A stretch of DNA of 64,000 nt from CAZFLY01 sp964519995 (GCA_964519995.1 CAZFLY010000002.1:16141-80140), one strand, 5' to 3'. Counted from the stretch's first letter, positions 8,273-17,518 are shown. The notes: a model not told the origin generated them from the letters alone. Numbers and translations are program-made.

Positions 8273-9250
8273 TTATTTTCGGCCTTGCATTATGTAGAAG
8301 GTCAGTGCCATCATTTGCAGAACAGCCGCGAATCCAAGTCCGACCAGCACCGTGGTATTCTGTCGAGATGGACTCATAAGAAACCAGATTGTTATCAACA
8401 GGCAAAGCAATACGATAATCTGCACGACGCCAGCTATCAGTCTCATTATAGAGAATTCGCTGAACATTTCAGTGCGTTGCATGCTCTTTAACTGTTCGAG
8501 GATATTTCTTAGCAGTAGCTCAGTTTTGTTATCGGCAGCTTGAGGTTCTGGCGGATTAGTCTGTCCATTTGTGGCTTTTGAATCGGGTAGATGTTCGGCC
8601 GCATGGGAGGTTGGTTCGACAACTTGTGGAGATAAGTTGGTGTGACTGCTCGGCACCGGATGACTCCTGGGCTGGCCTTGATCTGCTGAGCGACGGAGTT
8701 TTTTTATTATGTTCACTGCTTCCCTTATATTTACAGCGACGAAATCAGGTTTCGGTGTGGCGGGTATCTGCTCGGAAGAATGTGGGTTGGAGCTTATTAA
8801 GATGGTTCTACAGCCGGCTCGTAGGCCAGCTTCGATGTCCTGGCTGGAGTCTCCGATGCACCAGGATTGGCTTAGGTCAATGTCCATTTCATCAGCGGCG
8901 GTCAGCATCATGCCGGGATTGGGCTTTCTCCAGTCACTATCCTTTCGGTATTTTGGGATTGCTGCTTCAGGGTGATAGGGGCAATAGTAGATTTGATCCA
9001 GATAAGCTCCCTGTTCCGCTAATAGTTGTTTCAAGCGGTCGTGAATTTCACTTAGCACTTTCTCGCTGACGATTCCACGAGCTACAGCCGATTGGTTTGA
9101 CACCACAATCAGCTTGTAGTCAAGAGTTCTGAGTTCTTTGAGCGCTTCGGGGACACCATCCAGCAACCTGACCTGATCAGGGTGGTTGACGTAACCTGGG
9201 TCTTCAATCAGAGTGTCGTCACGATCCAAAAATATTGCTTTATTGGACAT
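8273..9250 (-). CDS. gmhB: D-glycero-D-manno-heptose 1,7-bisphosphate 7-phosphatase with C-terminal membrane extension
   Basis: HAD-family phosphatase removing the 7-phosphate of heptose bisphosphate in ADP-heptose synthesis. Motifs: nucleophile FLDRDDTLIEDPGYV (residues 7-21), motif II VVSNQSAVARG, motif III RKPNPGM and motif IV CIGDSSQDIEAG. The GmhB zinc loop is only half kept: YYCPYH is present, but the later Cys-x-Cys of the E. coli enzyme is DSDW here. After about residue 185 comes a Pro/Ser/Gln-rich linker and then two hydrophobic helices (near 265-290 and 295-320), an unusual anchor. An alternative ATG lies two codons upstream at 9256. It sits between gmhA and the heptosyltransferase fusion. 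Confidence 0.9.
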   Translation of the reverse strand: MSNKAIFLDRDDTLIEDPGYVNHPDQVRLLDGVPEALKELRTLDYKLIVVSNQSAVARGIVSEKVLSEIHDRLKQLLAEQGAYLDQIYYCPYHPEAAIPKYRKDSDWRKPNPGMMLTAADEMDIDLSQSWCIGDSSQDIEAGLRAGCRTILISSNPHSSEQIPATPKPDFVAVNIREAVNIIKKLRRSADQGQPRSHPVPSSHTNLSPQVVEPTSHAAEHLPDSKATNGQTNPPEPQAADNKTELLLRNILEQLKSMQRTEMFSEFSIMRLIAGVVQIIVLLCLLITIWFLMSPSRQNTTVLVGLGFAAVLQMMALTFYIMQGRK

Positions 9251-9271
9251 ATTCATTTGATTTTAAAAAGT

Positions 9272-9853
9272 CTATTCGCAAAAGCCTTGTTCTACAAGGT
9301 CACAGACCATGTGATAAGCAAGTTGGTGAATCTCTTGGCTGCGGGCTGTTGATTCATCGTCGGCGCAGAAACATATATCAGCGATTCTTTCAAGTTTGCT
9401 GCTGGCCCGGCCTGTAAAGGCTAACACGTAGGCTCCCTTTTCCTTGGCTAACTGGGCAGCCTTAATAACATTTGGTGAGGAACCGCTTGTCGAAAGTGCC
9501 CATAGAACGTCGCCTTTTTTTACCAGCGCCTCCACCTGTCGGGCAAAGACGTCTTCATAGGTGTAATCGTTAGCAACAGATGTGAGTACAGATGTATCTG
9601 TGGACAGCGACACGGCGGGCAAAGCTTTTCGTTCCCTGCGAAATCTACCGACCAACTCTCCAGCTATGTGCTGAGCATCTGCTGCTGAACCTCCGTTGCC
9701 GCAGATGTATATAGTGCCGTTTTGCTTCAGAGCATCAATTATTGCCCGAGAAGCAAGGACGATAATATCGGCTGCATGGGCTTGCAGTTCATCTACCATC
9801 TTTCTGTGGGTTTCTAACGCTTTTGCAATTTGTTTATTTATGGTGTTATTCAT
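9272..9853 (-). CDS. gmhA: Phosphoheptose isomerase GmhA
   Basis: SIS-domain isomerase converting sedoheptulose 7-phosphate to D-glycero-D-manno-heptose 7-phosphate, the first step to ADP-heptose. Visible motifs are CGNGGSAADAQHIAGELVGRF (substrate loop and zinc-ligand helix), LSTSGSSPNVIKA and SQEIHQLAYHMVCDLVE (second ligand helix with His and Gln). The ATG at 9853 is preferred because it leaves about 50 residues before CGNGGS, as in E. coli GmhA, and overlaps the hldE stop by 8 bp; an ATG at 9865 is possible. It lies between hldE and gmhB, so the three heptose genes run in pathway-related order. Confidence 0.94.
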   Translation of the reverse strand: MNNTINKQIAKALETHRKMVDELQAHAADIIVLASRAIIDALKQNGTIYICGNGGSAADAQHIAGELVGRFRRERKALPAVSLSTDTSVLTSVANDYTYEDVFARQVEALVKKGDVLWALSTSGSSPNVIKAAQLAKEKGAYVLAFTGRASSKLERIADICFCADDESTARSQEIHQLAYHMVCDLVEQGFCE

Positions 9854-11336
9854 CAGGTTTCGCATATAATGGCTTTATCTTCTCGATGGTTGCCGTTGAA
9901 CTTTTACCCTCGGTAAACGGTGCCAAAATGACTTTGCCTCCATAGGACTCTACGAATTCTTGACCAACGACGACTTTGTCTGCCCAGTCCTCACCTTTAA
10001 CGAGTACGTCCGGCCTGACTTTCTTTATTAGGTTGAGTGGGTCAGGCTCATCGAAGATTATGATGTAATCTACTGCTTCCAGCGCAGCCAGCACGGCAGC
10101 TCTATCATTCTGGTTGTTTATTGGCCGTTCAAGCCCTTTGATAGTCTTGACAGACCCGTCGCTGTTCAAACCAACGATAACTAAGTCACCCTGGCAGTGA
10201 CAGAAATTCAGATATTCTACATGTCCCTTATGTATTATGTCAAAACAGCCATTTGTGAAGACTATGGTTTTATTTTGTTGGCGGCGCATCGTTAGTTCTC
10301 GTTTGAGCGAATCCACAGATAGTATTTTGTTGCTCTTATCGTGACTTTGGCTGACAAGTTCTTTGACGATTTCATCAATGGTCACCGTCGCTGCACCGAA
10401 TTTTTCTACTTCGATGCCGCCGGTAATATTCGCAAGCTGTACAGCAGTTTTGTAATCACAACCCGCAGCAAGTGTTATCGCCATTGTTGCCAGAACCATA
10501 TCGCCTGCTCCAGTGACGTCGTAGACGCTGCGGGGCCGGGTAGGCACAAGTTCACTGTGCTTTTTGGTCGAAAGGAAGGCACCTTGCTTATCGAGGGTGA
10601 TCACTACTGCGTCTAGTTTCAGGTCGTGAAGGAGTTTATTCGCAGCCTTAGCTGCTGCGTCGGTAGTTTCTATCTCAAAGCCGACGGCGACGGATGTCTC
10701 CTTCCGGTTCGGTGTAATGACGGTGGCTCCGAGATATTTCGAATAATAGCTTGTAAGTGAGGGGTCAACAAGAACTTTCTTTCTGGCCCCTGCTGCCAAC
10801 TTTATCATCTCTGCGCACAGACTGGAGCTAAGCAGACCTTTATTATAGTCTTGCAGGCAAATGGCATCGACTTGGGACAAATAGTTTCTATAGGCATGCA
10901 TAATCCTGTCACAAAGCTCATTTGAGATAGGCTCGGTGGATTCCTGATCCATTCGGATTAATTGTTGTCTATGACGATGCTGTGCCAGGCCTATCAGCCT
11001 TTGCTTGCTGGTAGTGGGATGGCCCTTTATGGTGATCACTCCACTAACGTTAGTTCCTGAATCGGATAATTTATCCTTGAGGATTTTACCATTCGGATCG
11101 TCTCCGACCAGGCCGAGACAAAAGGGTACCGCGCCAAGGGCAGCGAGGTCTGCGGCAACAGATCCGGCTCCGCCACAACCGTACTCGGTTTTGCAGACTT
11201 TTAGCACAGGAACCGGTGCTTCCGGGCTTATTCTCAAAGCGTCACCATAGATATAGACATCGAGCATAAGATCGCCAACAACAAGGATTTTTGGCGAGCC
11301 GAGATTTGTGACTACTTCCAGTAGGTTTTCATGCAT
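9846..11336 (-). CDS. hldE: Bifunctional heptose 7-phosphate kinase / heptose 1-phosphate adenylyltransferase HldE
   Basis: A 496-residue two-domain enzyme. Residues 1-325 are a PfkB/ribokinase-type sugar kinase (LVVGDLMLDVYIYGD start, YGCGGAGSVAADLAALG, and the catalytic VTGAGDMVLA). Residues of about 350-490 are a nucleotidyltransferase with FTNGCFDIIHKGHVEYL (the HxGH-type site) and VKGEDWADK. It phosphorylates heptose 7-phosphate at O1 and later adenylylates heptose 1-phosphate, with GmhB acting in between. The domain order and length match proteobacterial HldE. The ATG is preceded by TAGGAAACCAGT, a usable ribosome site, 35 bp after lpxK. Confidence 0.96.
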   Translation of the reverse strand: MHENLLEVVTNLGSPKILVVGDLMLDVYIYGDALRISPEAPVPVLKVCKTEYGCGGAGSVAADLAALGAVPFCLGLVGDDPNGKILKDKLSDSGTNVSGVITIKGHPTTSKQRLIGLAQHRHRQQLIRMDQESTEPISNELCDRIMHAYRNYLSQVDAICLQDYNKGLLSSSLCAEMIKLAAGARKKVLVDPSLTSYYSKYLGATVITPNRKETSVAVGFEIETTDAAAKAANKLLHDLKLDAVVITLDKQGAFLSTKKHSELVPTRPRSVYDVTGAGDMVLATMAITLAAGCDYKTAVQLANITGGIEVEKFGAATVTIDEIVKELVSQSHDKSNKILSVDSLKRELTMRRQQNKTIVFTNGCFDIIHKGHVEYLNFCHCQGDLVIVGLNSDGSVKTIKGLERPINNQNDRAAVLAALEAVDYIIIFDEPDPLNLIKKVRPDVLVKGEDWADKVVVGQEFVESYGGKVILAPFTEGKSSTATIEKIKPLYAKPDE

Positions 11337-11371
11337 ACTGGTTTCCTACAAGTGGACTTTTATTATTTGCG

Positions 11372-12463
11372 TCATCGTTTTGGAGGAATTTTACCCGCCA
11401 TTGTCTGTTCAATCAAGCCTCTTAACTTGTCCTGCCCATCTGTGAACCTAATTTCGATGGTAAGATATGCCAGATGTATGGGTAAATCAGTCAGTGATAG
11501 TGAAGCCGTTTTCGTCCAGTCCTTTTGTGTTGTCAGCACAAGATCAGCACCTCCGTGTTTGGCCTGCCTACAGATATTTTCTATGTCACTTTGCGAATAG
11601 TGATGGTGGTCATCAAATACTTCCGAGCCAACAATCTTTGTGCCCAGATTCTGTATGGTATTGAGAAAAGCGGTCGGATTGCCTATGCCACAATAGGCGA
11701 ATACCCGCCTGTTTTTTAGATGCTCGATCTGGATGATTTCTTTGTCCGGAGATTTTATCGTGGTGGGAGCATGAATTGATCTTGAGATAATCATACGCGA
11801 ATTAATGTTCTGCAATTTACTTTCAAGTTCGGTAAGTTCCACAAGCGTGACTTGATCGCATCTGGTAATAACAACGGCATCGGCTCGTTTAAGTGAGCCG
11901 ATGGGTTCTCGCAGCAATCCAGCTGGTAGAAGTCGGCCATATCCGAAAGGCCGGGTTGCGTCAATTACCACTATGTCCAAGTCTCTATGCAATCGGCGAT
12001 GTTGAAATCCATCGTCCATAATTAGGGCTTGGACGCCGGACCTGCCAATTGCCTCGGCTGCACCTGCGATGCGGTCGGGATTCACAATTATCTCTGTGTG
12101 GGGACAACTCTGTGCCAGAATCGCCGGCTCATCTAAGTAGTTTTGAGTTTTGAATCTTGAGTGTAGAGTTGCTTTGTAGCCACGAGTTAGAATTGCACAA
12201 TTGATGCCTCTGTTTTTTAACAGATTGCACAGCCAGATTACAAGTGGAGTTTTGCCTGTTCCGCCGGTGGTTATGTTGCCGATGCTAAAAACCACAGCGT
12301 CGGCGTGGTGCGTTTTGAGATAGCCTTTTGAGTAAAGAAGGTTTCGCAGGCTTACAGCACTGAGATAGAACGGCTCAGGAATCCTCAATAAGAGATGCGC
12401 AAGAGTTGGCCCAAAGCCTCGGTTTTCGCCCGAAATCAGTTTTAAGTATATCGACTGGTACAT
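11372..12463 (-). CDS. lpxK: Tetraacyldisaccharide 4'-kinase LpxK
   Basis: Inner-membrane-associated kinase that adds the 4'-phosphate to the lipid A disaccharide precursor. The 363 residues have an N-terminal hydrophobic helix region (LLLRIPEPFYLSAVSLRN), a P-loop GNITTGGTGKTPLV near 63-76, and LIMDDGFQHRRLHRDLDIVVID with the Asp-Asp/Gln-His cluster of the family, then DAVVITRCD. It is the first gene of the operon, reading away from the divergent ketopantoate-reductase-like gene. Other lipid A genes (lpxA/B/C/D) are not in the window, but this gene with the heptose set implies that the organism makes lipid A with a heptose-containing core. Confidence 0.96.
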   Translation of the reverse strand: MYQSIYLKLISGENRGFGPTLAHLLLRIPEPFYLSAVSLRNLLYSKGYLKTHHADAVVFSIGNITTGGTGKTPLVIWLCNLLKNRGINCAILTRGYKATLHSRFKTQNYLDEPAILAQSCPHTEIIVNPDRIAGAAEAIGRSGVQALIMDDGFQHRRLHRDLDIVVIDATRPFGYGRLLPAGLLREPIGSLKRADAVVITRCDQVTLVELTELESKLQNINSRMIISRSIHAPTTIKSPDKEIIQIEHLKNRRVFAYCGIGNPTAFLNTIQNLGTKIVGSEVFDDHHHYSQSDIENICRQAKHGGADLVLTTQKDWTKTASLSLTDLPIHLAYLTIEIRFTDGQDKLRGLIEQTMAGKIPPKR

Positions 12464-12497
12464 TCTGTTATCACAATAAAGCAGAAACAGCAGTCAG

Positions 12498-12526
12498 AGA
12501 TTACATTGTTTTGAGGTAGTAATCAA
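12498..12526 (-). promoter_or_regulatory. Candidate sigma70-type promoter for the lpxK operon
   Basis: On the minus strand TTGATT (12526-12521) is followed after 17 bp by TAATCT (12503-12498), about 35 bp before the lpxK ATG. Position and spacing fit a housekeeping promoter, but both hexamers deviate from consensus. Confidence 0.4.
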
Positions 12527-12634
12527 TACTTTGCTTAGTGCCGGTTTTATGCGGTATTTTAAGATGAAGAGAGACTTTAAATTTATGACCCATTTCTTTC
12601 TGCAATCGGAGATACCGATTATAATAGTTGAACT

Positions 12635-13591
12635 ATGAAGGTTCTGATATACGGTGGTGGCGCGGTTGGACTTGGTATTGGAAGTTGCCTGCTAAAGTCT
12701 AAGGCTGATGTGGATATTATAGCAAGGCAAAATACTGTACAAAGTCTGCGAGAATTCGGACTGATTCGTAAAGGATTTTTTGGAAGTTTTCATGCCGCTC
12801 CTGAAGTTTTTGCTGCTTATTCCTCACTTGGGCAGGTTCCCGATAAGGTTTATGACGATATACTCGTATGCACAAAGTCTTTCGATTCCTTAACGGCTGC
12901 ACAAGACCTTTCACGCCACAGTCGGCTTCTCGGCAAGCAAACAAAGATCGTATTGTTCCAGAATGGCTGGGGCAATGCAGAGATGTTTGTTTCTTTGTTT
13001 GAGCCTACGCGGATTTACAATGCTCGTGTTATTACAGGATTTCAAAGGCTCGAACCCAACGAAGTTACGGTCACTGTGCACGCGGATGCGATACATATCG
13101 GAGCGCTGTTTGGTGGGAATTTATCATGTGTTAAAAAATTGTGCGAGTTCATAACCGAAGGCGACATACCGTGCCAAACGACCAATGATATTGAAAAAGA
13201 CCTTTGGGCAAAAATGCTTTACAACTGTGCCCTTAATCCTTTAGGTGCCATTGTTGACGTACCATACGGGGCATTGGCCGGAAATAACTATACGCGAGAG
13301 TTGATGAATCATATTATTGAAGAGGCTTTTACGGCTATGACAGAGGCAGGTTATCAAACACACTGGCAGTCTGCAGCAGAGTTTCTCCAGGCATTCTATG
13401 AAAGGCTCGTACCTGATACCGCAGAACACAAATCGTCAACGCTGCAGGACATCCATGCAGGCAAAAGAACCGAAATCGGTGCTCTAAACGGCGCTGTAAT
13501 AAAGCTGGCCAAACAGCACGAAGTTGCTGTCCCATACAATCTGTCGGTCTATAATATAATTAATTTCCTTGAGGCCAAACAGATGAGATAG
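12635..13591 (+). CDS. 2-dehydropantoate 2-reductase (PanE/ApbA) family protein
   Basis: NADPH-dependent reductase of the ketopantoate reductase family, which reduces 2-dehydropantoate to pantoate for coenzyme A synthesis. The 318 residues start with the Rossmann loop VLIYGGGAVGLGIGSCLL (GxGxxG as GGGAVG), continue with ILVCTKSFD and VLFQNGWGNAEMF, and carry the C-terminal helical domain with KDLWAKMLYNCALNPLGAIVD, which contains the conserved Lys and Asn. A TATAAT at 12620-12625 lies only about 10 bp before the ATG, so if used the message would be nearly leaderless. A separate ketopantoate enzyme elsewhere cannot be excluded, and some homologues act on other 2-keto acids. Confidence 0.85.
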   Translation: MKVLIYGGGAVGLGIGSCLLKSKADVDIIARQNTVQSLREFGLIRKGFFGSFHAAPEVFAAYSSLGQVPDKVYDDILVCTKSFDSLTAAQDLSRHSRLLGKQTKIVLFQNGWGNAEMFVSLFEPTRIYNARVITGFQRLEPNEVTVTVHADAIHIGALFGGNLSCVKKLCEFITEGDIPCQTTNDIEKDLWAKMLYNCALNPLGAIVDVPYGALAGNNYTRELMNHIIEEAFTAMTEAGYQTHWQSAAEFLQAFYERLVPDTAEHKSSTLQDIHAGKRTEIGALNGAVIKLAKQHEVAVPYNLSVYNIINFLEAKQMR

Positions 13592-13703
13592 ACATGAGTT
13601 TCTGGTTTAGCAACATACCTTCAGTCCTACCCAAAATAGCTACTTCAAGCACCACTTGTCTGGCAAATGCGGCAAAATCTACCACCTGATTTCAGATTAG
13701 AGA

Positions 13704-14258
13704 TTACTCGTCGACCAGCATTGCCTTGGCGACTTCGTTTCGTTTTGCTGCTCCACACAGTAGCTCAACGAGCTTCAGTGCAAACTCTATCGCAACAGCC
13801 GGTCCTTGACCCGTGATGCAGTTACCATCTACAACGACTCGCTCAGTGGACAAGTGTTCCGGGTTTAGTTTATTTTGTAGCGATGGATAACAGGTCGCCT
13901 TCTTCCCCTCAAGAAGTCTGTGGTGCTGCAGCACAACCGCCGGTGAAGCACATATAGCCGCATAGAGTCGCCCCGCTTTTTTCTGCTCACGCAGAAGTTC
14001 TATAAGTTCCGCAGAATCTCGTAAATGCTCTGCTCCAGACAGCCCACCCGGCAGCACGATTAGATCGTACCTGTTTTTCACACACTCCGCTATAACCTTG
14101 TCAGCTAAAATCTTCACGCCTCGGCTGGCTGTAACCTGCAACTTGCCCACAGATGCCACAGTCACTTCCACTCCTGCCCGTCGAAGAGTATCGATAATGC
14201 AGACCGCTTCGATTTCTTCCGTTCCGTCCGCAATTAGAACCAGCGTCGTCTTGGCCAT
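13704..14258 (-). CDS. DJ-1/PfpI-family protein (YajL/ThiJ-like)
   Basis: Class I glutamine amidotransferase-like fold of the DJ-1 branch, associated with protein repair (deglycase) or chaperone roles. The reactive nucleophile is Cys103 in AAICASPAVVL, with Glu17 in GTEEIEAV taking the place of the Glu that stabilises the Cys in DJ-1. LPGGLSGAEHLR and the tail TGQGPAVAIEFALKLVELL are family features. Length is 184 aa. A ribosome site AAGAAGGAAATAGG precedes the ATG. It starts 32 bp after the isocitrate dehydrogenase stop and is probably cotranscribed with it. The physiological substrate is not predictable. Confidence 0.88.
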   Translation of the reverse strand: MAKTTLVLIADGTEEIEAVCIIDTLRRAGVEVTVASVGKLQVTASRGVKILADKVIAECVKNRYDLIVLPGGLSGAEHLRDSAELIELLREQKKAGRLYAAICASPAVVLQHHRLLEGKKATCYPSLQNKLNPEHLSTERVVVDGNCITGQGPAVAIEFALKLVELLCGAAKRNEVAKAMLVDE

Positions 14259-14290
14259 TGTCCTATTTCCTTCTTAAGAGATTAAGCTGG

Positions 14291-15376
14291 TTAGTTTTGT
14301 TCTTTGATCTTCTCGATAATCGCATCCGCCATTTGACTTGTGCCTACTGCAGTTGGGTCGTTGCGGTCCTCCTTCATATCATAGGTGACGTTTTTGCCTT
14401 CGACGATCACAAACGCAACGGCGTTTTCAAGCTTGTCTGCCTCTTGCATCTTGCCGAGATGTCTTAGCATCATTACACCACTGAGTATTAAAGCTGTCGG
14501 GTTGACTTTATTCATGCCTTTATATTTCGGAGCACTTCCATGTGTCGCTTCAAAAATTGCAACTTTGTCGCCGATGTTTGCACCAGGGGCGACGCCAAGC
14601 CCACCGACAAGACCTGCGCACACGTCGCTTATAATGTCGCCGTACAGGTTCGGCAGTACAATGACATCGTAAAGCTCCGGCTTTTGAATTAGCTGCATAC
14701 ACATATTGTCAACGATACGGTCTTCAAATTCGATGTCCGGATAGCGTTTTGCGGCCTCCCGGCTGACATCCAGCCAAAGACCGTCAGAAAATTTCATGAT
14801 GTTGGCCTTGTGAACAGATGTTACCTTCTTACGTCCCATTTTACGGGCGTATTCAAACGCAAACGTGACGATCCGGTCTGTTGCCTGGACTGAGATGGGT
14901 TTTATACTAATGCCGGAGTCACTGGTTATCTTTCGGTCGCTATGGATGTTTATCCAGTTGATAAGCTCTGCGGTATCGTCCTTGCCTTTTTGGAATTCGA
15001 TGCCTGCGTAAAGGTCTTCAGTGTTCTCGCGAACGATAACAAGGTCGATATCGGTGTATCTGCTACGAACGCCTTTGTAGCTTTTGCAAGGTCTCAGGCA
15101 GGCGTACAGATCAAGGGTTTGTCGAAGATGTACATTTATACTTCTGTATCCTTTTCCCACCGGCGTTGTAATCGGTGCCTTCAGGGCAATGCCGTTTCTT
15201 TTAATGGATTGGACTGTAGCCTCCGGCAGGGGGGTTCCAAGATGTTCCATCACATCAACGCCGGCCTCAGCATGGTCCCATCTGATTCCGGCACCGGTTG
15301 CGTCGATACATCTGCGGGCAGCTTCTGCAATCTCCGGCCCAATTCCGTCGCCTGTAATCAAAGTTACATCAATCAT
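14291..15376 (-). CDS. NAD-type isocitrate dehydrogenase (isocitrate/isopropylmalate dehydrogenase family)
   Basis: Oxidative decarboxylase of the beta-decarboxylating dehydrogenase family. The 361 residues begin VTLITGDGIGPEIAEAA; RSINVHLRQTLDLYACLRP and IVRENTEDLYAGIE contain the arginines and the loop typical of isocitrate rather than isopropylmalate enzymes. VHKANIMKFSDGLW carries the catalytic Lys, LPNLYGDIISD the metal Asp residues, and FEATHGSAPKYKG the NAD-binding segment. The ATG is preceded by AACAGGAGATTGTCAG, a clear ribosome site. Likely role: citric-acid-cycle isocitrate to 2-oxoglutarate with NAD. Homoisocitrate or tartrate dehydrogenase activity is a less likely alternative. 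Confidence 0.88.
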   Translation of the reverse strand: MIDVTLITGDGIGPEIAEAARRCIDATGAGIRWDHAEAGVDVMEHLGTPLPEATVQSIKRNGIALKAPITTPVGKGYRSINVHLRQTLDLYACLRPCKSYKGVRSRYTDIDLVIVRENTEDLYAGIEFQKGKDDTAELINWINIHSDRKITSDSGISIKPISVQATDRIVTFAFEYARKMGRKKVTSVHKANIMKFSDGLWLDVSREAAKRYPDIEFEDRIVDNMCMQLIQKPELYDVIVLPNLYGDIISDVCAGLVGGLGVAPGANIGDKVAIFEATHGSAPKYKGMNKVNPTALILSGVMMLRHLGKMQEADKLENAVAFVIVEGKNVTYDMKEDRNDPTAVGTSQMADAIIEKIKEQN

Positions 15377-15628
15377 CTGACAATCTCCTGTTGTTGCAAA
15401 GCATGTATCCTAACTTCCGATAGGTGAGGCGTCAACGACTATAGATTTCTGTTTTGGGGTAGAAAGGGAACATCGTATCCTTCTGAGGAAGGAAAGGTGT
15501 ATGACCAAAGATTGTTATAAGAAGCTAAAAAATACTTGGATGGGCAGAGTTTAGCCCATGCTACGACGGCAATCACCATTTGCATTTGGCTTGTAGCATT
15601 TTCGGATAGGAAAATGCTCATACTACTA

Positions 15629-16927
15629 TTACTCGGAAGAAGCCGAATCCGATTGCAAAGGTTCCGGTTCTTGTTCAGGCTTTGAGTCCGCTTGGCTTGG
15701 TTTGGTCTGAGTTTTCTCTGGGGCCTTGTAGACGTCCTCTAAAGCGATATTGTCAACCCTGTTACGCATGAGCGCATAGATTATCGCATTGGCTGAGAAG
15801 TAGAAACTTATTACAAAAGACGCCAACAGTCCTACAACAGCCAGCACGATTAGACAAACTAAAAATGCTGCTGTAGATTCTGCCCAGTTGCCTACTGCTG
15901 GACTTGTGGAGCCGAGGAAATCAGCAAAGTTTGGTTCAGGCCAGATTGCGGTTAGCTTTTTGTTGGCGTCGAATACACCAAGGGCCAGGAACCGGTAGCT
16001 CACCCAAAGCAATAGAAAAGCGAAGAGCCGCACAAATATGTAGGAAATTGCACCATAGACAACGGCTATGGCCGTGTAAAAGCCCATTCTCCAAGGTTTT
16101 GCGTATACATAACTAAAGGAACGGCTTATTGCATCAAAACAGTCCGAGTCTTCGTATGCTATGGTTGGGAACATCAGATTAAAACCTGCAACCGCTCCGA
16201 TTAGGACGGCGGTGATCAATCCACCTGCAAGCAGAGCCAACAGCAGGAATACCCCGATTATCAGTTCCCCTGCCCAAGGAATATTACCTACAAGTCCGAG
16301 CAGGAAAATGAATACTCCGACAAAGATAATTATGCCAACAGGCGTCAGGGGTGCAGAGAAGAAACTCAGGAATTTTTTTGCACTGAAGCGCAACGCCTCA
16401 GTTAGTCCCGGCTTTTCACCACGCGAGAATTGTAGAGCTGCAATTCGGCATATAGCTCCGCCAGCGATGGACATCACCGCTAGTACTATGGCAAAGAAGA
16501 TAATGCTGTAGATATAATGGTATTTAAAAGCCCATAACAGTGCTTTAAAGCAAACAGCTATGTTTATGGCAACGCCTGGGATGTCAAACCTGAACAGTGA
16601 ATGCAACGCCTGGTGAAACCTTTCAGCACCGAAGTTCCAGAGCGTGGAAAAAACACCGGTGCTCTGTCCGTCCTCCCTGTAAGCTTGAAGATAGTCCTGT
16701 AGCTGGTCCGGGCTTCCAGCGTATATTTCTAACTCTGTCACTCCATGTCTGCTACTTTTGACGACTGTCTTGCTGAAATCCATCAACCAGCCGGCTAAGC
16801 AGATAATTGCTACCGCCAACAAAGCGATCATGAGTTTGGTTGGCTGAATAGCCATGCGGAAGGTTTGAAATACTTTCGGGAAAAGAAATTTGTCGAGCAA
16901 TTGCGAGGATTCATTTTCGTTACCCAT
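15629..16927 (-). CDS. Polytopic membrane protein of unknown function
   Basis: Not recognised as a named family. From the ATG at 16927 (MGNENESSQ) there are about seven hydrophobic segments, with a loop after the first one that is probably extracytoplasmic, and a Gln/Pro/Glu/Ser-rich hydrophilic tail (KTQTKPSQADSKPEQEPEP). This start is chosen because AAGGAGG lies 4 bp upstream; a TTG five codons earlier overlaps that ribosome site. The internal region (FPTIAYEDSDCFDAISRSFSYV) resembles the conserved loop of membrane proteins found near metabolic genes in planctomycetes, but I cannot assign a role. It stands alone, with more than 100 bp on both sides. Confidence 0.75.
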   Translation of the reverse strand: MGNENESSQLLDKFLFPKVFQTFRMAIQPTKLMIALLAVAIICLAGWLMDFSKTVVKSSRHGVTELEIYAGSPDQLQDYLQAYREDGQSTGVFSTLWNFGAERFHQALHSLFRFDIPGVAINIAVCFKALLWAFKYHYIYSIIFFAIVLAVMSIAGGAICRIAALQFSRGEKPGLTEALRFSAKKFLSFFSAPLTPVGIIIFVGVFIFLLGLVGNIPWAGELIIGVFLLLALLAGGLITAVLIGAVAGFNLMFPTIAYEDSDCFDAISRSFSYVYAKPWRMGFYTAIAVVYGAISYIFVRLFAFLLLWVSYRFLALGVFDANKKLTAIWPEPNFADFLGSTSPAVGNWAESTAAFLVCLIVLAVVGLLASFVISFYFSANAIIYALMRNRVDNIALEDVYKAPEKTQTKPSQADSKPEQEPEPLQSDSASSE

Positions 16928-17051
16928 TTTGCCTCCTTTCAATTTGGTAAAATCGATTTTTGTTTTTGTCCAATATAGGCGCTAATAAATATAGTGGATT
17001 GTTTGCTTTTTTCAACACATTCCATAGTATTTTGTCTTTAATATGCCGTTC

Positions 17052-17267
17052 TCACGGCTCATTATGATGAGTGTTAAAGGTTTTTTCAGACAAAAGGTTG
17101 AAGTCTTGCTGCGGTTCAGATATTACTTTGTATTTGGCGTCCAGCCAATAACCCAAGTCTATAAGTTTGCACCGCCTGGAACAAAAAGGAAAGATTTTTG
17201 CTTCTTCGGCGTGTCCTTGACGGGGGGACTTGACAACCTTCTGGCAAATTGGACATCTGCATCTCAT
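17052..17267 (-). CDS. yacG: YacG-type zinc-finger protein (DNA gyrase inhibitor family)
   Basis: A 71-residue protein with the full YacG pattern: CPICQKVV near residues 6-13, FCSRRCKLIDLGYWLD near 28-43, and a charged C-terminal tail. The four Cys ligands (CxxC and CxxxC) are all present. E. coli YacG binds one zinc ion and inhibits gyrase by blocking DNA binding; the same role is inferred here from the family. It starts at the ATG at 17267, with no strong ribosome site seen. Confidence 0.85.
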   Translation of the reverse strand: MRCRCPICQKVVKSPRQGHAEEAKIFPFCSRRCKLIDLGYWLDAKYKVISEPQQDFNLLSEKTFNTHHNEP

Positions 17268-17518
17268 ATCTGGGTACTAATGTGCTCTTATAAGCTCAGA
17301 ACATCATAATTTTTTGCCGACCATTTTGAAGTAAAAGAAATGTCGGTTAACTCAGTAAGTCCAAGAAGCTCTCCCTTACTTTGCTGGCTGGCCGGTTCCT
17401 TTCCACATTTTACCTCTTTATAACAACAGTATAGAGAAGCCATTTCTTGATTCTTGGAAACCTATTTTTACCTGTTGTTGCATTCACATCCTTGCGAGCC
17501 TAAGGTCAACTGTTGCTT

